A stretch of DNA of 64,000 nt from Ryuthela nishihirai (taxonomy: Eukaryota > Arthropoda > Arachnida > Araneae > Heptathelidae): contig JAWZYU010000009.1 of NCBI GenBank assembly GCA_038380435.1, positions 67,237,901-67,301,900 on the forward strand. The letters are read 5' to 3'. Positions 10,126-21,065 of this stretch are shown one piece after another (the first letter of the stretch is position 1; every line of letters begins with the position of its first letter). The notes under the pieces were generated by a model. The model saw only the letters and a program-made list of their open reading frames with translations. It was not told the origin of the DNA and did not search any database. The translations under genes were made by a program, and so were the position numbers.

Positions 10126-10713
10126 TCCGCTCTCACATCCAGTTATGAGCTCTTGGGCCTCCTTCAGTAGTAAAATAATCGAACATAAACCTCTGTACAC
10201 CATGCTATCCTGTACCTCGTGCAGAACAGGTGTTCTAGAATACAAATAGAATACAATATGAAATGTTTCTGAACGTAAATGATTTCTTGCATAAATTATA
10301 TAAACAATTTTATCGCTGTTCTTTTGAAATACAATAATGTGAACAAAAATTTGTTTTCGCTTCGAAATTGGATCCATGGTAATTATTTTCTTTATCTGTG
10401 ACACTGTATATTTTACATAAATGGGGGAGAAAAGAAAAATCAACTTTTCTTGATCTTTTTCAGGAAAACTAGCCTGAGAATTATCAGTCGACTCATGTTC
10501 AGATATATTTCTTCTACGCAGATTCTTCACACCATGCGGTCTGCTTCTTCTTCTTCGGCCATCGAGCAGAAAAACAACCTGGGAAGAGTAGCGTTCGCAC
10601 GAGCGCTTTCTTTTTTGACGTATGAATGCGTCTGCACAACTCAGACACGGGACTATATCGATACGCAACTGCAAAATTTGTGATGTTCTTCCTCTGTGTT
10701 CGTGGTAAAACAA
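10117..10713 (-). CDS. Unrecognised 198-residue ORF
   Basis: The ORF is long for this AT-rich DNA. Its first half is Arg-rich (RQKRKRSCERYSS, DGRRRRSRPHGVKNLRRRN) and the rest low-complexity and hydrophobic-basic. The G+C-richer part (10490-10720) could be exonic. The plus strand is also partly open and the right end overlaps SINE-A sequence, so chance is a real possibility. No family is recognised. Confidence 0.2.
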   Translation of the reverse strand: MFYHEHRGRTSQILQLRIDIVPCLSCADAFIRQKRKRSCERYSSQVVFLLDGRRRRSRPHGVKNLRRRNISEHESTDNSQASFPEKDQEKLIFLFSPIYVKYTVSQIKKIITMDPISKRKQIFVHIIVFQKNSDKIVYIIYARNHLRSETFHIVFYLYSRTPVLHEVQDSMVYRGLCSIILLLKEAQELITGCESGVI

Positions 10714-10719
10714 CGGTTT

Positions 10720-11571
10720 CTTTCTTTATTCGTTTTGTATTGCATTTCTCAAGTAAGATTCATCACCGAGTTGTTCATGACACTACCGAGAATTTCCCTG
10801 TTGTTTACAATTCCCGTGTGTCACGCAAGACTTAGAAGATGTAAGCCATGCTTGTGTGAGCCTCCGGGACCACTTCGTACACTTGGTTAAGAAGCATGGG
10901 CAGTCACGCACCTTAGTCGTGCCAACCGTAATCTTAACGCATTTTTCGTCTTTTCTTTACTCCACTTCTGTTATTCCGTCTGATTTGTGCTTTTTTTTGT
11001 TTTTCTGCGAAAATGTGCGGAATTTCGGGAATTACTTATCCTTGTTCTCCGTTCTGTAAATATTTTCTTTCGGCTGTCGGACCGTTTTCTGGGAGGGGAA
11101 TAATAACTTTCGCTTCTGGGACTGAGAATAGCGGGGATCTCTGGGATGCAACTGAAATGGCAGTAGACATTCTAGACTAAACCCTCGTGTAAACAGGTTG
11201 GAAATGGATGGAAGTCTCCAGTGAGGAGGAGAATGCGATTAGAAAATATTAGTGACTTTCGTTTCTGTGCTTATTTGTAAAGCTTCATCGAGAGAACGGG
11301 AAAAAATGATTCCGAAAAACTTAACGTTGTTGATGTCTGTTTGAACATGCGATTGAATTGTGTTTTTTGGGGAAAACTGTATTCATTGAAACACCAATTC
11401 ACAAACCAATGAAAAAAAAGACAGTTGGTTAATGCGTTTAAAAGTGTGAATTTTAAAATAAAATTATTTATATTTGTATGATAGTTTACTATGAATAGTT
11501 TATTTTATCTTTTGCGATGAACAAAAATTGCAACTGCAGTAAAAGTAGACATTGAAGAGTGCAGTGTCGAG
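10720..11571. other. No recognised feature
   Basis: Moderate G+C near 10840-11180, then AT-rich. Only short ORFs are present and no repeat family was matched. Confidence 0.35.
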
Positions 11572-11835
11572 TGATTTATCCCAGAGCGGTACTTTTGTGC
11601 ACGCAATGACCTAAATGGTCAGTAAAACAGTCATAAGTGCCCCTAAAGTACAGAGATGGGCGCGAAAGTGAAAGGAGTTCTAGTCGACAGCGGCTAAAAT
11701 ATAGATGGAAGACCAACTTTTGCTTTAATTTGCACAAAGATGGGCTTTCCTGTACACAAGTTCACGGTTTAACGTTCCATGCGGCAGACGAATGCCTTCC
11801 CTGCAGATCGATGCCCACTTTCTCGCACTGGGAAT
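11572..11835 (-). repeat. SINE-A copy, old
   Basis: Tail motif GAGCGGTACTTTTGTGCACG and body CACGGTTTAACGTTCCATGC with GATCGATGCCCACTTTCTC align with minus-oriented SINE-A copies. The tRNA-derived head is lost at the right end. Confidence 0.6.
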
Positions 11836-12011
11836 TAGTGGAAAAAAATCTCATCACAGACACAGTTGAGGTTCTATAGATAAATACTTCGAGTCACAGC
11901 TGATGTTCCATAGGGAAATACTTCGAAGAAGTTGTGGGCTAGGAAGGCTACTAAGAAATAGTAAATTGATTATAGTTCTGACTTTGGCTCGGGCTCCAGA
12001 CAGCACAGACG

Positions 12012-12298
12012 ACTTCGAGCCCTGGGGCAGAGGTGGCACAGTCGTTAGTGCCCCAGGCTCATAATCTGCTGTTCCCAGGTTCGAGTCCCACCTTTACCAG
12101 GGTTGAGATTTATCTCCGCAAAACCCTCTGATGGCTTTCGGTCAGTAGGGGGGATACCGATAGGCTTGATAAGGCCGCTGACAGTCGAATGGGGCATTAA
12201 GTCGTGGCCCGATGGTCAGGAGAGCCATACCCTGTGCACGTTAAAGAGTACGCTGGATAACATTGATAAGAAACTACCATATGTCTTCTAATAGTTGT
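12012..12298 (+). repeat. SINE-A copy with recognisable tRNA-Met-like head
   Basis: The head reads GGTGGCACAGTCGTTAGTGC, then CAGGCTCATAATCTG, then the B box GGTTCGAGTCC. The CAT in the anticodon position and CTCATAATCTG match an elongator tRNA-Met, which supports the family's origin. The conserved body continues to about 12298, ending at the 43-bp minisatellite. Confidence 0.8.
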
Positions 12299-12304
12299 CC
12301 AGAC

Positions 12305-13066
12305 AGAAAATATCCTTTTCTAGTTACTTTCACCTTGTTTCTCACAGCAGAAAATCTTCTTTTTCTAATTATGTCACCTTATTTCTTCAACAAAGGATCT
12401 CTTTTACCTTTTATTGTCATCTTATTTCCTCAACAGAGGATCTCCTTTCCTAATTATTTTCACCTTATTTCCTTAACAGAGAATCTCTTTTCCCAAATAC
12501 TGCCACCTTATTTCTCAACAGAAAATATTTTTTCCTAAATACTACCACTTTATTTCCTCAACAGAGAATCTCTTTTCCTAAATACTGCTACCTTATTTCC
12601 TCAACAGAGAATCTCTTTTCCTAAATACTGCCACCTTATTTCCTCAACAGAGAATTTCTTTTCCTAAATACTGCCACCTTATTTCCTCAACAGAGAATCT
12701 CTTTTCCTAAATACTGCCGCCTTATTTCCTCAACAGAGAATCTCTTTTCCTAAATACTGCCACCTTATTTCCTCAACAGAGAATTTCTTTTCCTAAATAC
12801 TGCCACCTTATTTCCTCAACAGAGAATCTCTTTTCCTAAATACTGCCGCCTTATTTCCTCAACAGAGAATCTCTTTTCCTAAATACTGCCACCTTATTTC
12901 CTCAACAGAGAATCTCTTTTCCTAAATACTGCCACCTTATTTCCTCAACAGAGAATCTCTTTTCCTAAATACTGCCACCTTATTTCCTCAACAGAGAATA
13001 TCTTTTCCTAAATACTGCCACTTTATTTCCTCAACAGAAAATCTCTTTTCCTACATATTCAAATTG
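12305..13066. repeat. 43-bp minisatellite, about 18 units
   Basis: The unit is TTATTTCCTCAACAGAGAAT followed by CTCTTTTCCTAAATACTGCC and ACC. Outer units are diverged and central units near-identical. Between about 12600 and 12860 the variants GAATCTC/GAATTTC and GCCACC/GCCGCC recur every three units, a 129-bp higher-order period present twice. Confidence 0.9.
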
Positions 13067-14098
13067 TTTCCTACAACAGAAAACACAAAGCTTGTTTCTA
13101 GCACGCGTTGTCAGAAAGTCATTTTATTCTTGTAAACATTTAATCTTTTTAAGCATGCTACAAAATCAATTCATTGATTTCTTTTATCCACAGTTAGACA
13201 ATAGTGGTACTGAATTTTTGTTGAAATGACCATTATGGGCTCTTACTCACTAATAGGTTTGACGTCAGCTTTTGTTTCTTGACTGTGTATGTTGACTAGT
13301 CATGTTTACTTATTATCGTTTCTACTTGAGTTTCATTACATTATCTTTCAGAAAATTTCATGTTGCTCCAATGGAGTGAATTTTACGCAAATGTTTTTGG
13401 CTTTGATGTACTAATTATGACCATCTTGACAGTTTTTTTATCTACTTGCATCAGTTTCGATGTCCATTTCCAAATGTGTTCGAAGACAAAGAAATAAAAT
13501 TTATGCAAAAGACAATTACGGTAAGCCTCTGCAAAAATCAATTACATTACACAAAGAAGGACTTTTTGCAATCTACAGACGCACACATACAGATAACAAG
13601 TGCAATTAGACACAATAAATATATGAATACTTATTTAATTACTGTTTGTTAAATTTACTTCATTAATCCGATGCTATTGAACTATTGCTAACTTAATTTC
13701 GTATCTGCAGCTTTTAGGCTAGCCAATTTTTATGCAACTAAACAATTCTAACGGATGAATGTAGAGTGATTCCGTAAAGTGGCATTCACGTGCTTTCAAT
13801 TCTAAACTCGTGCTGTTCAAGCGGAAACAATAAAGTCATCAATGAATAATAACAATGAATGTACTTGAATAGGTAAGGCAAGAACTGCGGCAACAAAAGG
13901 CTCTCCACGGTTGACCTAAAAGTGCAATATTAGCGCAACATTGTGGCTAATGTTGATGAAAATGTTTCATTGTTGCGAGTAAAGACAATATGTTACGAAA
14001 ACACTTGTGTTTCTGAGTTTTTACACGAGGGTGTTTGATGAATAACGTAACAGAGTTAATTGTGATAAGAATTTTTCTCTAAAACTATTATGAATATA
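13067..14098. other. AT-rich stretch, no gene seen
   Basis: Only short ORFs (for example 13446-13652) without recognisable domains, and no matches to the repeat families of this window. Confidence 0.35.
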
Positions 14099-14531
14099 CA
14101 GGGTGTCCCTGAATTCATGGAACAAACGTGAGGGGATGGTAGTACACACCGAATCCACCAATATTCGTCATGGAATATGCGGCCGCAAATGCAGTCCGGT
14201 GCTGGTATGGAGTGCAGACGAGGCGGCACGGCTTAAAAGTGCTGGATCGGCCAAACCCCAGCATTCTCAGCGTCGACAAGCCCGGTGTTTACGAGCAAGT
14301 ACGCCAATCACTACTCCGTCGTTGTGCCGCCTGTATCAACGTTGGTGGGCGGACGTTTGAGCATTTGTTGTAATGTTCTCCAATAAATGTCACTCTGGAA
14401 ACATCTGTGTCTGTCCTTCATTTTCCGACTACTCACTGCATTTGCGGCCGCATATTCTATGACGAATATTGGTGGGTTCGGTGTGTACTACTGTCCCCTC
14501 ACGTTTGGGCCATGAATTCAGGGACACCCTG
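14099..14531 (+). mobile_element. Long-TIR MITE encoding a transposase C-terminus
   Basis: The 433-bp element has about 95-bp TIRs (CAGGGTGTCCCTGAATTCAT and complement) flanked by TATA. In the plus frame the interior ends with VYEQVRQSLLRRCAAC and RTFEHLL before a stop. A Gly-x-x-Phe-Glu-His-Leu-Leu terminus is typical of some IS630/Tc1/mariner-type transposases, so this is an internal-deletion derivative. The element at 51274-51864 shares both the TIR start and the FEHLL tail. Confidence 0.75.
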
Positions 14532-14659
14532 TATATACATGAAGAAAAGAATGAATATGTGTTATTTCACAGTATAATTACCCAAACTGAATCAAACACT
14601 TCTCCTATAGATTTTAATGAAGGCACTCCTACTAGAAATCATTGTAATTTCCCAACAGT

Positions 14660-14885
14660 CAGGACTGGGTTGTTTTACTTCTGAGCGGTATTTTTTGAAG
14701 ACAATGGACTAAGTTTCCAGGTCACAAGGACTCGAAGAGCTGAAAGAAGATTGGGAAAAGGAGACGCACTGGAAAGCTTTATGAGACAAATGGAAGCCTC
14801 TTATCAAGGCCATCCAACGTGTCCCCTTACTGTACACACAGCATGGCTATCCTGCACACAGTACCCAAGTTCAAACTATGGGGCA
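14660..14885 (-). repeat. SINE-A copy, partial
   Basis: It starts with the family tail CTGGGTTGTTTTACTTCTGA (also at 46811), then ACAATGGACTAAGTTTCCAG and CCAGGTCACAAGGACTC, and fades before the tRNA head. Confidence 0.65.
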
Positions 14886-15135
14886 GGATCGGCAAGATAA
14901 AATAATGATACCCTATGCTGCTGGACGCACTCATCATTTTGTTACCCAAATGGAAAGTGCTTTACCATCCAGAGTGCTGATCTGACCTCTTTGGACTTTC
15001 ACTTCTTTAGTTTTCTGAGTAAACATCTATCGGACCATCAGTGTACTACTAAAGATGATATGAAACAATTCTTAAGAGTTTGGTCACTAGAAAATGGTCG
15101 GGTTTTTTGCAACGCGACAAAATGATATGCCAAAA
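14886..15135 (+). pseudogene. Mariner-type transposase C-terminal remnant
   Basis: One plus frame with few stops encodes SLDFHFFSFLSKHLSDHQ followed by DDMKQFLRVWSLENGRVFC. This resembles the D-F-x-L-F-x-x-L-K-x-x-L block after the last catalytic residue of mariner transposases. The N-terminal two thirds and both TIRs are missing. Confidence 0.55.
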
Positions 15136-15642
15136 ATTGACTCCAAAATTTAAATTAATTAAAATTTAATAGCATATTGCAGAGCACATTGCGCCAGATA
15201 CTTTACTATCTTTGATTTATTAACCTATTTTAATGTTTTAATTAAATTTTGTGGTGAATTTTTGTAGCCTGTTAAATATTTAAACGTTTATAACTCTTTG
15301 AATACTGAAAAAATATTGTTTAAAATCAATATTTAGATGAATCTGATTGAGAACTTTAATTTATCTTAGACATATTTTTCATTAAAAAAACATGTTGAAA
15401 AAATTATTCAACTCTGAATGTGATTTTCTATTCAGATAAAATGGGACGGTTTACATTTTTCTGTCCAGTACCTGTAGTTAATAATATAGAAATAGATGTT
15501 AAATATTTGAATAATTCTTATGTCAAACGTTTTTTCCATTGAAAGGATTTCAATTCACCGTCGTACACGATTGATACAATTAAAATATTCCAATATATTT
15601 TCTTTTTGAACTTCTACTTGGGAGTATAAAACAAATATTATA
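15136..15642. other. AT-rich stretch, no gene seen
   Basis: Low-complexity AT-rich sequence up to the TA target of the Tc1-like element. Confidence 0.4.
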
Positions 15643-15813
15643 CACTGAAGTGCCATTGAATTAGGGATAGAAGACGTTATCCAAATTCAGTACCGCAAGT
15701 CCCGCATTTGTGCGCATGCGTGGCTGAAACTCTGATCATATATATCTGTCAGCTCTTGCTTTCCCAAGCATTTAGTTTTAAATATAATCTGTGATGCTGA
15801 ATATGCTATTAAA

Positions 15814-16250
15814 ATAAATTGTTTATGACTGTTATGATACTTGATCTTGAGAAAGCCTTTGACTCTGTGTCACATAATGGTTTACTACATAAAATAAAAA
15901 AAAATCAAAATTTTGTGGAAATCTCTATAGTTTTCTCTTAAACTTCATCAAGAATAGGAAATTTAAAGTTAAAATTGGAAACAATACCTCCTCTTCATAT
16001 CAATTTAAAAATGGCCTGGTTCAAGGGGATATATTGTCCCCATTATTATTTAACCTACATTTAAATAATTTACAAAATTTTATTACCAATGATATATTTT
16101 TTGGAACTTATGCCGATGACATCATCTTCTGGTCTTCAATAAAAATCCATATATTTTACAAAATAAATTGCAAAACTTAATGAATAATTTTATTAAATAC
16201 TGTGATAAATGGAATTTGAAAATAGCTATAAATGAAACAGTAATATCTTA
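15814..16250 (+). pseudogene. LINE RT fragment (palm)
   Basis: The first frame reads MTVMILDLEKAFDSVSHNGL. Further along, past frameshifts, QGDILSPLLFNLHLN and TYADDIIFWSS (about 16108-16140) are seen. Two of the catalytic Asp residues are in the YADD box. Stops and indels between the blocks show decay. Confidence 0.75.
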
Positions 16251-16575
16251 AAAAATTACCTGAAGATTTCTCAATTACAATAAATAATAATATTTTAAAT
16301 ATCTCTGATTATTTCAAATTTCTAGGTGTACACCTGGATTCAAAATTAAAGTGGTTACAATATATTGACTCAGCAAAAGATAAAGCAAATAAACTTTTTA
16401 ATTTTTTAAGATATCTTAGAAGTACAAAATGGGGATGCTCAACTAAAATTTACTATTAATTTATAATTCTATCATTTTTCGAAAATTTGTATATGGCATA
16501 GAATTAATAAATAATATTTCTAAAACTAAATTAAAATCATTAGAACAAATCCAAATAAAAATTTTAAAATCCTGT

Positions 16576-17157
16576 ATGGGACTTCCTCAGAACTCAAATG
16601 GCTTGAATGTCTATGCTGAAACTGCATTACCGCCCATACACATAAAAAAGAAATATTTATTAGAGAATTTATTATACAGAATAGTAGTTAAAAACAAAAA
16701 AAAACATCCTATAATTGATAAAATTAAAGAAAATTATCCAGATATTTCCATAAACTCATCAACAAGCAAAAATAAACTAATAACTATCATAAATAATAAC
16801 CTAAGTGGAGACTATATTATACAAATTCCTTGCTGGACCTCAACGTTTCCAATTTTAAATACTAATATACCTGGAATTGAATCAAAAATATTAACTGATA
16901 CAATTATTTTGAAAACATTGACTGAAGTTTATACAAATGATAAATATTTAAACATTATTCATACATTCACAGATGGGTCCTTCAACTTAGAAAAGAATGC
17001 TCTTTCTGGTCCCTTTTGGTGCCCTGTTGAAAATTATGAACATCTCTTTAAATTTACTACTCTTTATCCAATTATTATTGCAGAACTATCAGCTATAATT
17101 TTGGCTATCAATTGGGCCCTCAAATTTGAGAAAAAAAAATATAGTTATTTTTACTGA
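16576..17157 (+). pseudogene. LINE thumb plus first half of RNase H
   Basis: The frame begins MGLPQNSNGLNVYAETALPP, typical of the region after the RT thumb where a host of LINEs read P-x-x-x-L-x-x-E. Residues from about 130 give TFTDGSFNLEKNALSGPFW (first catalytic Asp) and IIAELSAIILAINWALK (catalytic Glu). A frameshift at 17126-17157 moves the rest of RNase H to the next ORF. Confidence 0.75.
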
Positions 17158-17830
17158 CAACAAAGCATCAATAGAAGCTCTATATAACAATCCTCTTAAA
17201 AGCAATTTTAAAATCTTTATTAGTGACATTTTAATATTAATAAAACAACACATTACACAACAAAATATTATACACATACAATGGTTACTATCACATTCTG
17301 GAATTAAACACAATGAAATTGTAGAAAAATTAGCCCAAAAAGCAAACAATATCAACCCAAACTTAGAAACCCCTTTTCTCATATACATTCACAAAAAGCA
17401 AAGCAAAAAACAGTTAATAAATGATATTCAAAATTGGTATGATTCTAATGCAAGGAATACACAAAGATACAAAATATGTAATAAAATTAATAAGTTTAAT
17501 GATTATGGCTTAAAAAAAAGAGAAATAAACCTAATTCTAAAAATAAAACCCAACTCTGTTCTAACTAAATCACTGCTTTATAGGATGGAAAAATCTGATA
17601 ATCCTGTTTGTAATAGATGCTCAATATATGAAAATTTAGAACACATTTTATTTCATTGTAACAAATATACATTAGAAAGGAATATGTACTTTACAAAATT
17701 AAATCAATTAAATATTACAACTTTTGACTTCAAAAAAATTCTTGAACCAATCAAAAATGCAAACAAAATAATTTGTTACAATTATCTGTTGGCCTTTTTA
17801 AGCTCTGTTGGTCTGTTTGACTCATTATAA
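17126..17830 (+). pseudogene. LINE RNase H second half and CCHC tail
   Basis: The 234-residue frame starts with IVIFTDNKASIEALY (third catalytic Asp), followed by IQWLLSHSGIKHNEIVEKLA, the His-containing RNase H C-terminal block. Near residues 172-190 lies VCNRCSIYENLEHILFHC, a Cys-x2-Cys...His...Cys zinc motif found at the end of many LINE ORF2 proteins. The stop at 17830 is followed directly by the A-rich tail, so this is probably the native C-terminus. Confidence 0.8.
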
Positions 17831-18035
17831 AAAAACAAAAAAAAGCATTTCTGTATAAGAAAAAAATATATAAATATAAAAATGATATGAAAAAATGAAA
17901 AAAAGATAATAATAAAAAAAATGAATAAAAAAATGAAAAAAAAAAATGAAAAAAATAAAAAAATAAAATATAAAGATATAATTAAATATGGTCACAGAAA
18001 GTTTCACTGAATGAGTTTGTGTTCGGGGATTTTCC

Positions 18036-18443
18036 ATGATGATTCGTCGTGAGAAGCGTAATGGGAAAGGCGCAATTTTAGATGCATTTGACAGAGAGCA
18101 GATCGTAGATGCCCGACGGTTGGTACATTCGATCTCCGAAATTGTCAACGAACTTGGATTTTCTCGTACGACAGTTTCAAGAGTGTTCCGGGAATATGAA
18201 AATTCCAGCAAAAAAACAAGCACCCGGACAAACTGCAAAAGACAACCAGCCTTGAATGATCCTGGGCTTCACTTTCTGACCCGCATCGTACGAACCGTTA
18301 GAGACCAGACATTATCTGAAATTACCTCCCATCTGAATACAGGTTCTAGCCGGGAAGTCAGTGCACGGACAGTGCAAAACTCACTTCATCGTCTCAACTT
18401 CAGGAGCCACCGACCTAAAAGAGCACTTTTCCTAATGGCATGA
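18036..18443 (+). pseudogene. Tc1-like transposase DNA-binding domain
   Basis: Residues about 12-55 (AILDAFDREQIVDARRLVHS, then ISEIVNELGFSRTTVSRVF) form the first helix-turn-helix. Residues 85-130 (HFLTRIVRTVRDQTLSEI through NSLHRLNFRSHRPKRA) form the second, which bind the TIR. The ORF stops at an early TGA after FLMA where the family continues to the catalytic domain. Start chosen at MIRREKR because homology begins there. Confidence 0.8.
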
Positions 18444-19100
18444 CACTCGGCTTAACGCCTTGCCAGGGAACATAGAAACTGGACCATCGAAAATTGCCAA
18501 CGGAGAGCCTGGAGTGATGAATCCCGATTTAAACTTCGTCACGCCGATGAGAGACTGAGGGTATGGCGCCAACCCCATGAAGCTCTGTATCCTGCACGTC
18601 AGGAGGAACAGTATAAGCTAGAGATGGCTCAGTGATGGCTTGTTGTCTTCATTTGGACGTCTATGGGACTTTGGTACGTATACCAATGACTTTCAATGCA
18701 TCCCGGTGCATAGAATTCATGACTGACCATTTACACCCATTTATGACCATCATGTATCCCAATGAAATGGCTTCTTCCAGTGAGACAACTGTTCATCTCA
18801 CAGGTCCAGGTTGGCTACTGCATGGTTGCAGGAGCATTCTGCTGACTTTGAAATAATGAATTGGATTTATTATTAATTAATGAACCAGATTCAAATTCCA
18901 TCTAAAATCTTTGGGATACCATCGAGCAGAGTGTTCAGGCCCGTGTCCCATCTGACGACCTCGAGAGAATTGTGGACAGCTCTGAAGGATGCATGGGTCG
19001 CCATACCTGCGGAACATTTACCTAAATTTGTCGAGTCTTTGCCTCGTCGTGTGGCGGCCGTTATCAGGACAGAGGGGGTCCAACACATTACTAGGTTGCT
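18444..19100 (+). pseudogene. Tc1-like transposase catalytic domain, broken
   Basis: Past the stop, a frame gives NWTIENWQRRAWSDESRF (first Asp region of the DDE domain), and later NLWDTIEQSVQARV with SDDLERIVDSSEGCMG, the conserved end of Tc1 transposases. Stops and frame changes between these blocks show it is inactive. The last catalytic Glu region is degraded. Confidence 0.7.
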
Positions 19101-19134
19101 ATCCCTAATTCTAATTCAATGGCACTTCAGTGTA

Positions 19135-20207
19135 AAAGAAAGATTGTATACGTGGTGATAAATTAGAGGCGATAGTAGATTAATATGTCTACAGTGTATG
19201 AACTTGTGCTCTCTTACATTACAATGCAAAGGGACCTCTTTTATAGTGTAATGCTTCAACGAATGCTAAAGTTCAAAATCCGACGAATGTCTGAATTTCC
19301 CATATTTTTCAGTGATACGCCGGCGAATATGCAATCACTGTAAGGCAATGGTAGATGTTAGAATGGAAACGAACCATTTGAAACGCTATTCATCAAACTA
19401 TGCCGTTACACTGCACATACATTCAGTACAGAACCAATGTAGAGTGCTTTAATGTGATAAATTCGCTGTTATTGTATGACGGAGTCGTTGTTACCGGATA
19501 TATACAATGAGCAAACCTTAATGAGCGTCGAGTCATTCATTAAACGCTTCATTGTGCATTGTAAGCCAGCTAATTCTCAGCAGTAGTTCCTATTGGGCAC
19601 TAAAGGTTTGACAAACACGACTCGTATAGTAATGTTCGCTAATGGAGAGAATGGGTTTGTGTATTTTGGGTTTTATGGCGCACTAGCTGACAAAGCTATT
19701 GGCAACAATATAAGATAGTAAGCGAAGTTCATATTAATCTCAATTCATCTAGCATTCTGCTTTGTTGGCTATCAACATCCACTGGCGAATTTTTGGAGTG
19801 AAAATGAAAAAAAGCAAATAATTTCGAACATTCACTAGAATTTTCGGTGAAGATGGTTAATATTTCACACTTCAGCGATGAATTTTAAACATTTCCTACG
19901 TTTCGAACTTTCTCAGTAATGCAAACACAAGTATATATTAAAGACTACATTAACTTTCGTACTCACTTAAGGTCATAACACTTTAATGATAATAAATGAA
20001 ATTTGTGAGGAGGTTCAGAATGCTATTTGTGAATTTGTACAAGAAACACTGGATGATTTTGAAGGGAGGTTTTTTTATTATCTCCTAAGTGTTTTTGATT
20101 TTAATATTTACTTTTATATATACAAATATATTACCTACTTGTGAAATTTCATGTGAATTAGCTTGTGATGCTCTTTTACTAATTATTGTTCGCCGTACAC
20201 TGATTAA
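19135..20207. other. No recognised feature
   Basis: Mixed-composition sequence with short ORFs only. No TIR, SINE or domain motif was recognised. Confidence 0.35.
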
Positions 20208-20210
20208 CTG

Positions 20211-20515
20211 ATTGGGACGGGAGTGACTCAGACGTAGCGCGCCAGGCCCGTAATCTTTAGTTTCCAGGTTCGAGTCTTAGCTGGGTCAGCATTGAGATTT
20301 ATCTCCACCAAACTCCCTGCCTACTCTCAGTAGGGGACACTGATGGGCTTGGAAAGGCCACCGTCCGTCGGATGGGACGTTACACCGTAGCCCCGTGTGA
20401 GGGACAGTCACAACCTGTGTACGTAAAAGAACACGCTGGATGGACTTGATGGCAGGTTACCATCTGTCTCCCAAAAGCTGTGCAGTATGTTCCCTCCTGT
20501 CCCTCTCTACCCCTC
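20211..20515 (+). repeat. SINE-A copy, plus
   Basis: Head GTGACTCAGACGTAGCGCGC, B box GGTTCGAGTCTTAG, body GGGCTTGGAAAGGCCACC and CACGCTGGATGGACTTGATG. It abuts an inverted copy, making a tail-to-tail pair. Confidence 0.85.
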
Positions 20516-20848
20516 TCTGTCCCTCCAAAGCCTCAGAGAAGGTGAGGAAGGGAACCAACCGCACAGCTGTTAGAAGACAGATGGAAGCCTCCTGTCAAGG
20601 CCATCCAATTTGTTCTTCAACGGACACAGGGTATGAGCTCTTCTGCACAGAGCCACGACTTTACGTCCCATCCAACAGACGGTTGCCTTTCCAAGACTAT
20701 CGGTGCATTCTTTCTGACTGAGGGCATATAGAGCGTTTAGCGGAGGTAAATCTCAACAGTGGAACCGGTGGGACTCGAACCTGGGACCTGCAGGTTACAA
20801 GCCTGGCTCGTTACCAACTGATCCACATCATGTCCCGCCACCCACAGG
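20516..20848 (-). repeat. SINE-A copy, minus
   Basis: This is a full copy in reverse, with B-box complement GGACTCGAACCTGGGACC at about 20770-20787 and head complement near 20800-20840. With 20211-20515 it could form a stem of about 300 bp. Confidence 0.85.
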
Positions 20849-21065
20849 TAAAACAACTTAGGTTTGCCTAGTTTTTCCGAATTCCTATGTCTCTTATAAA
20901 ACTCTCAGTGATATACACAGTATTGTTCACACTGTGCTTTAATTTGTGAGTTTCTGCTGATGTTATCACTTTGGTCTTATTAGCGTTAAAAGAAAATCAC
21001 TTTTTTAAACTCTTGGAATCGCAAACCGGATGAAACATGGAAGTTCACGCTCTCCTTTAGCTAAG

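Larger units (their letters stand above)
15786..17981 (+). mobile_element. RNase H-bearing LINE inserted in the Tc1-like element
   Basis: The 2.2-kb insertion is bounded by TTAAATAT at 15778-15785 and 17982-17989, a plausible target-site duplication. It contains RT from the DLEKAFDSV block onward, a thumb region, RNase H and a C-terminal CCHC motif, and ends in a long A-rich tail (17830-17981). The RNase H points to the I/LOA/R1-type group of LINEs, inferred from domain order. It is 5'-truncated inside the RT. Confidence 0.8.
15643..19132 (+). mobile_element. Tc1-like transposon split by a LINE
   Basis: TIRs CACTGAAGTGCCATTGAATT (15643) and AATTCAATGGCACTTCAGTG (19113-19132) are flanked by TA (15641-15642, 19133-19134). 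A six-base duplication differentiates the right TIR. Removing the inserted LINE (15786-17981) and one copy of the target repeat leaves about 1.29 kb, normal for Tc1. The transposase is broken. Confidence 0.85.

Noticed and set aside
12012..12090. A functional tRNA-Met gene
   Set aside because: The match covers the anticodon and T arms only loosely and continues into the SINE-A body, so it is a SINE promoter.
17825..18238. 137-residue minus-strand ORF with Phe/Tyr runs
   Set aside because: It reads the LINE poly-A tail backwards and antisense Tc1 transposase.
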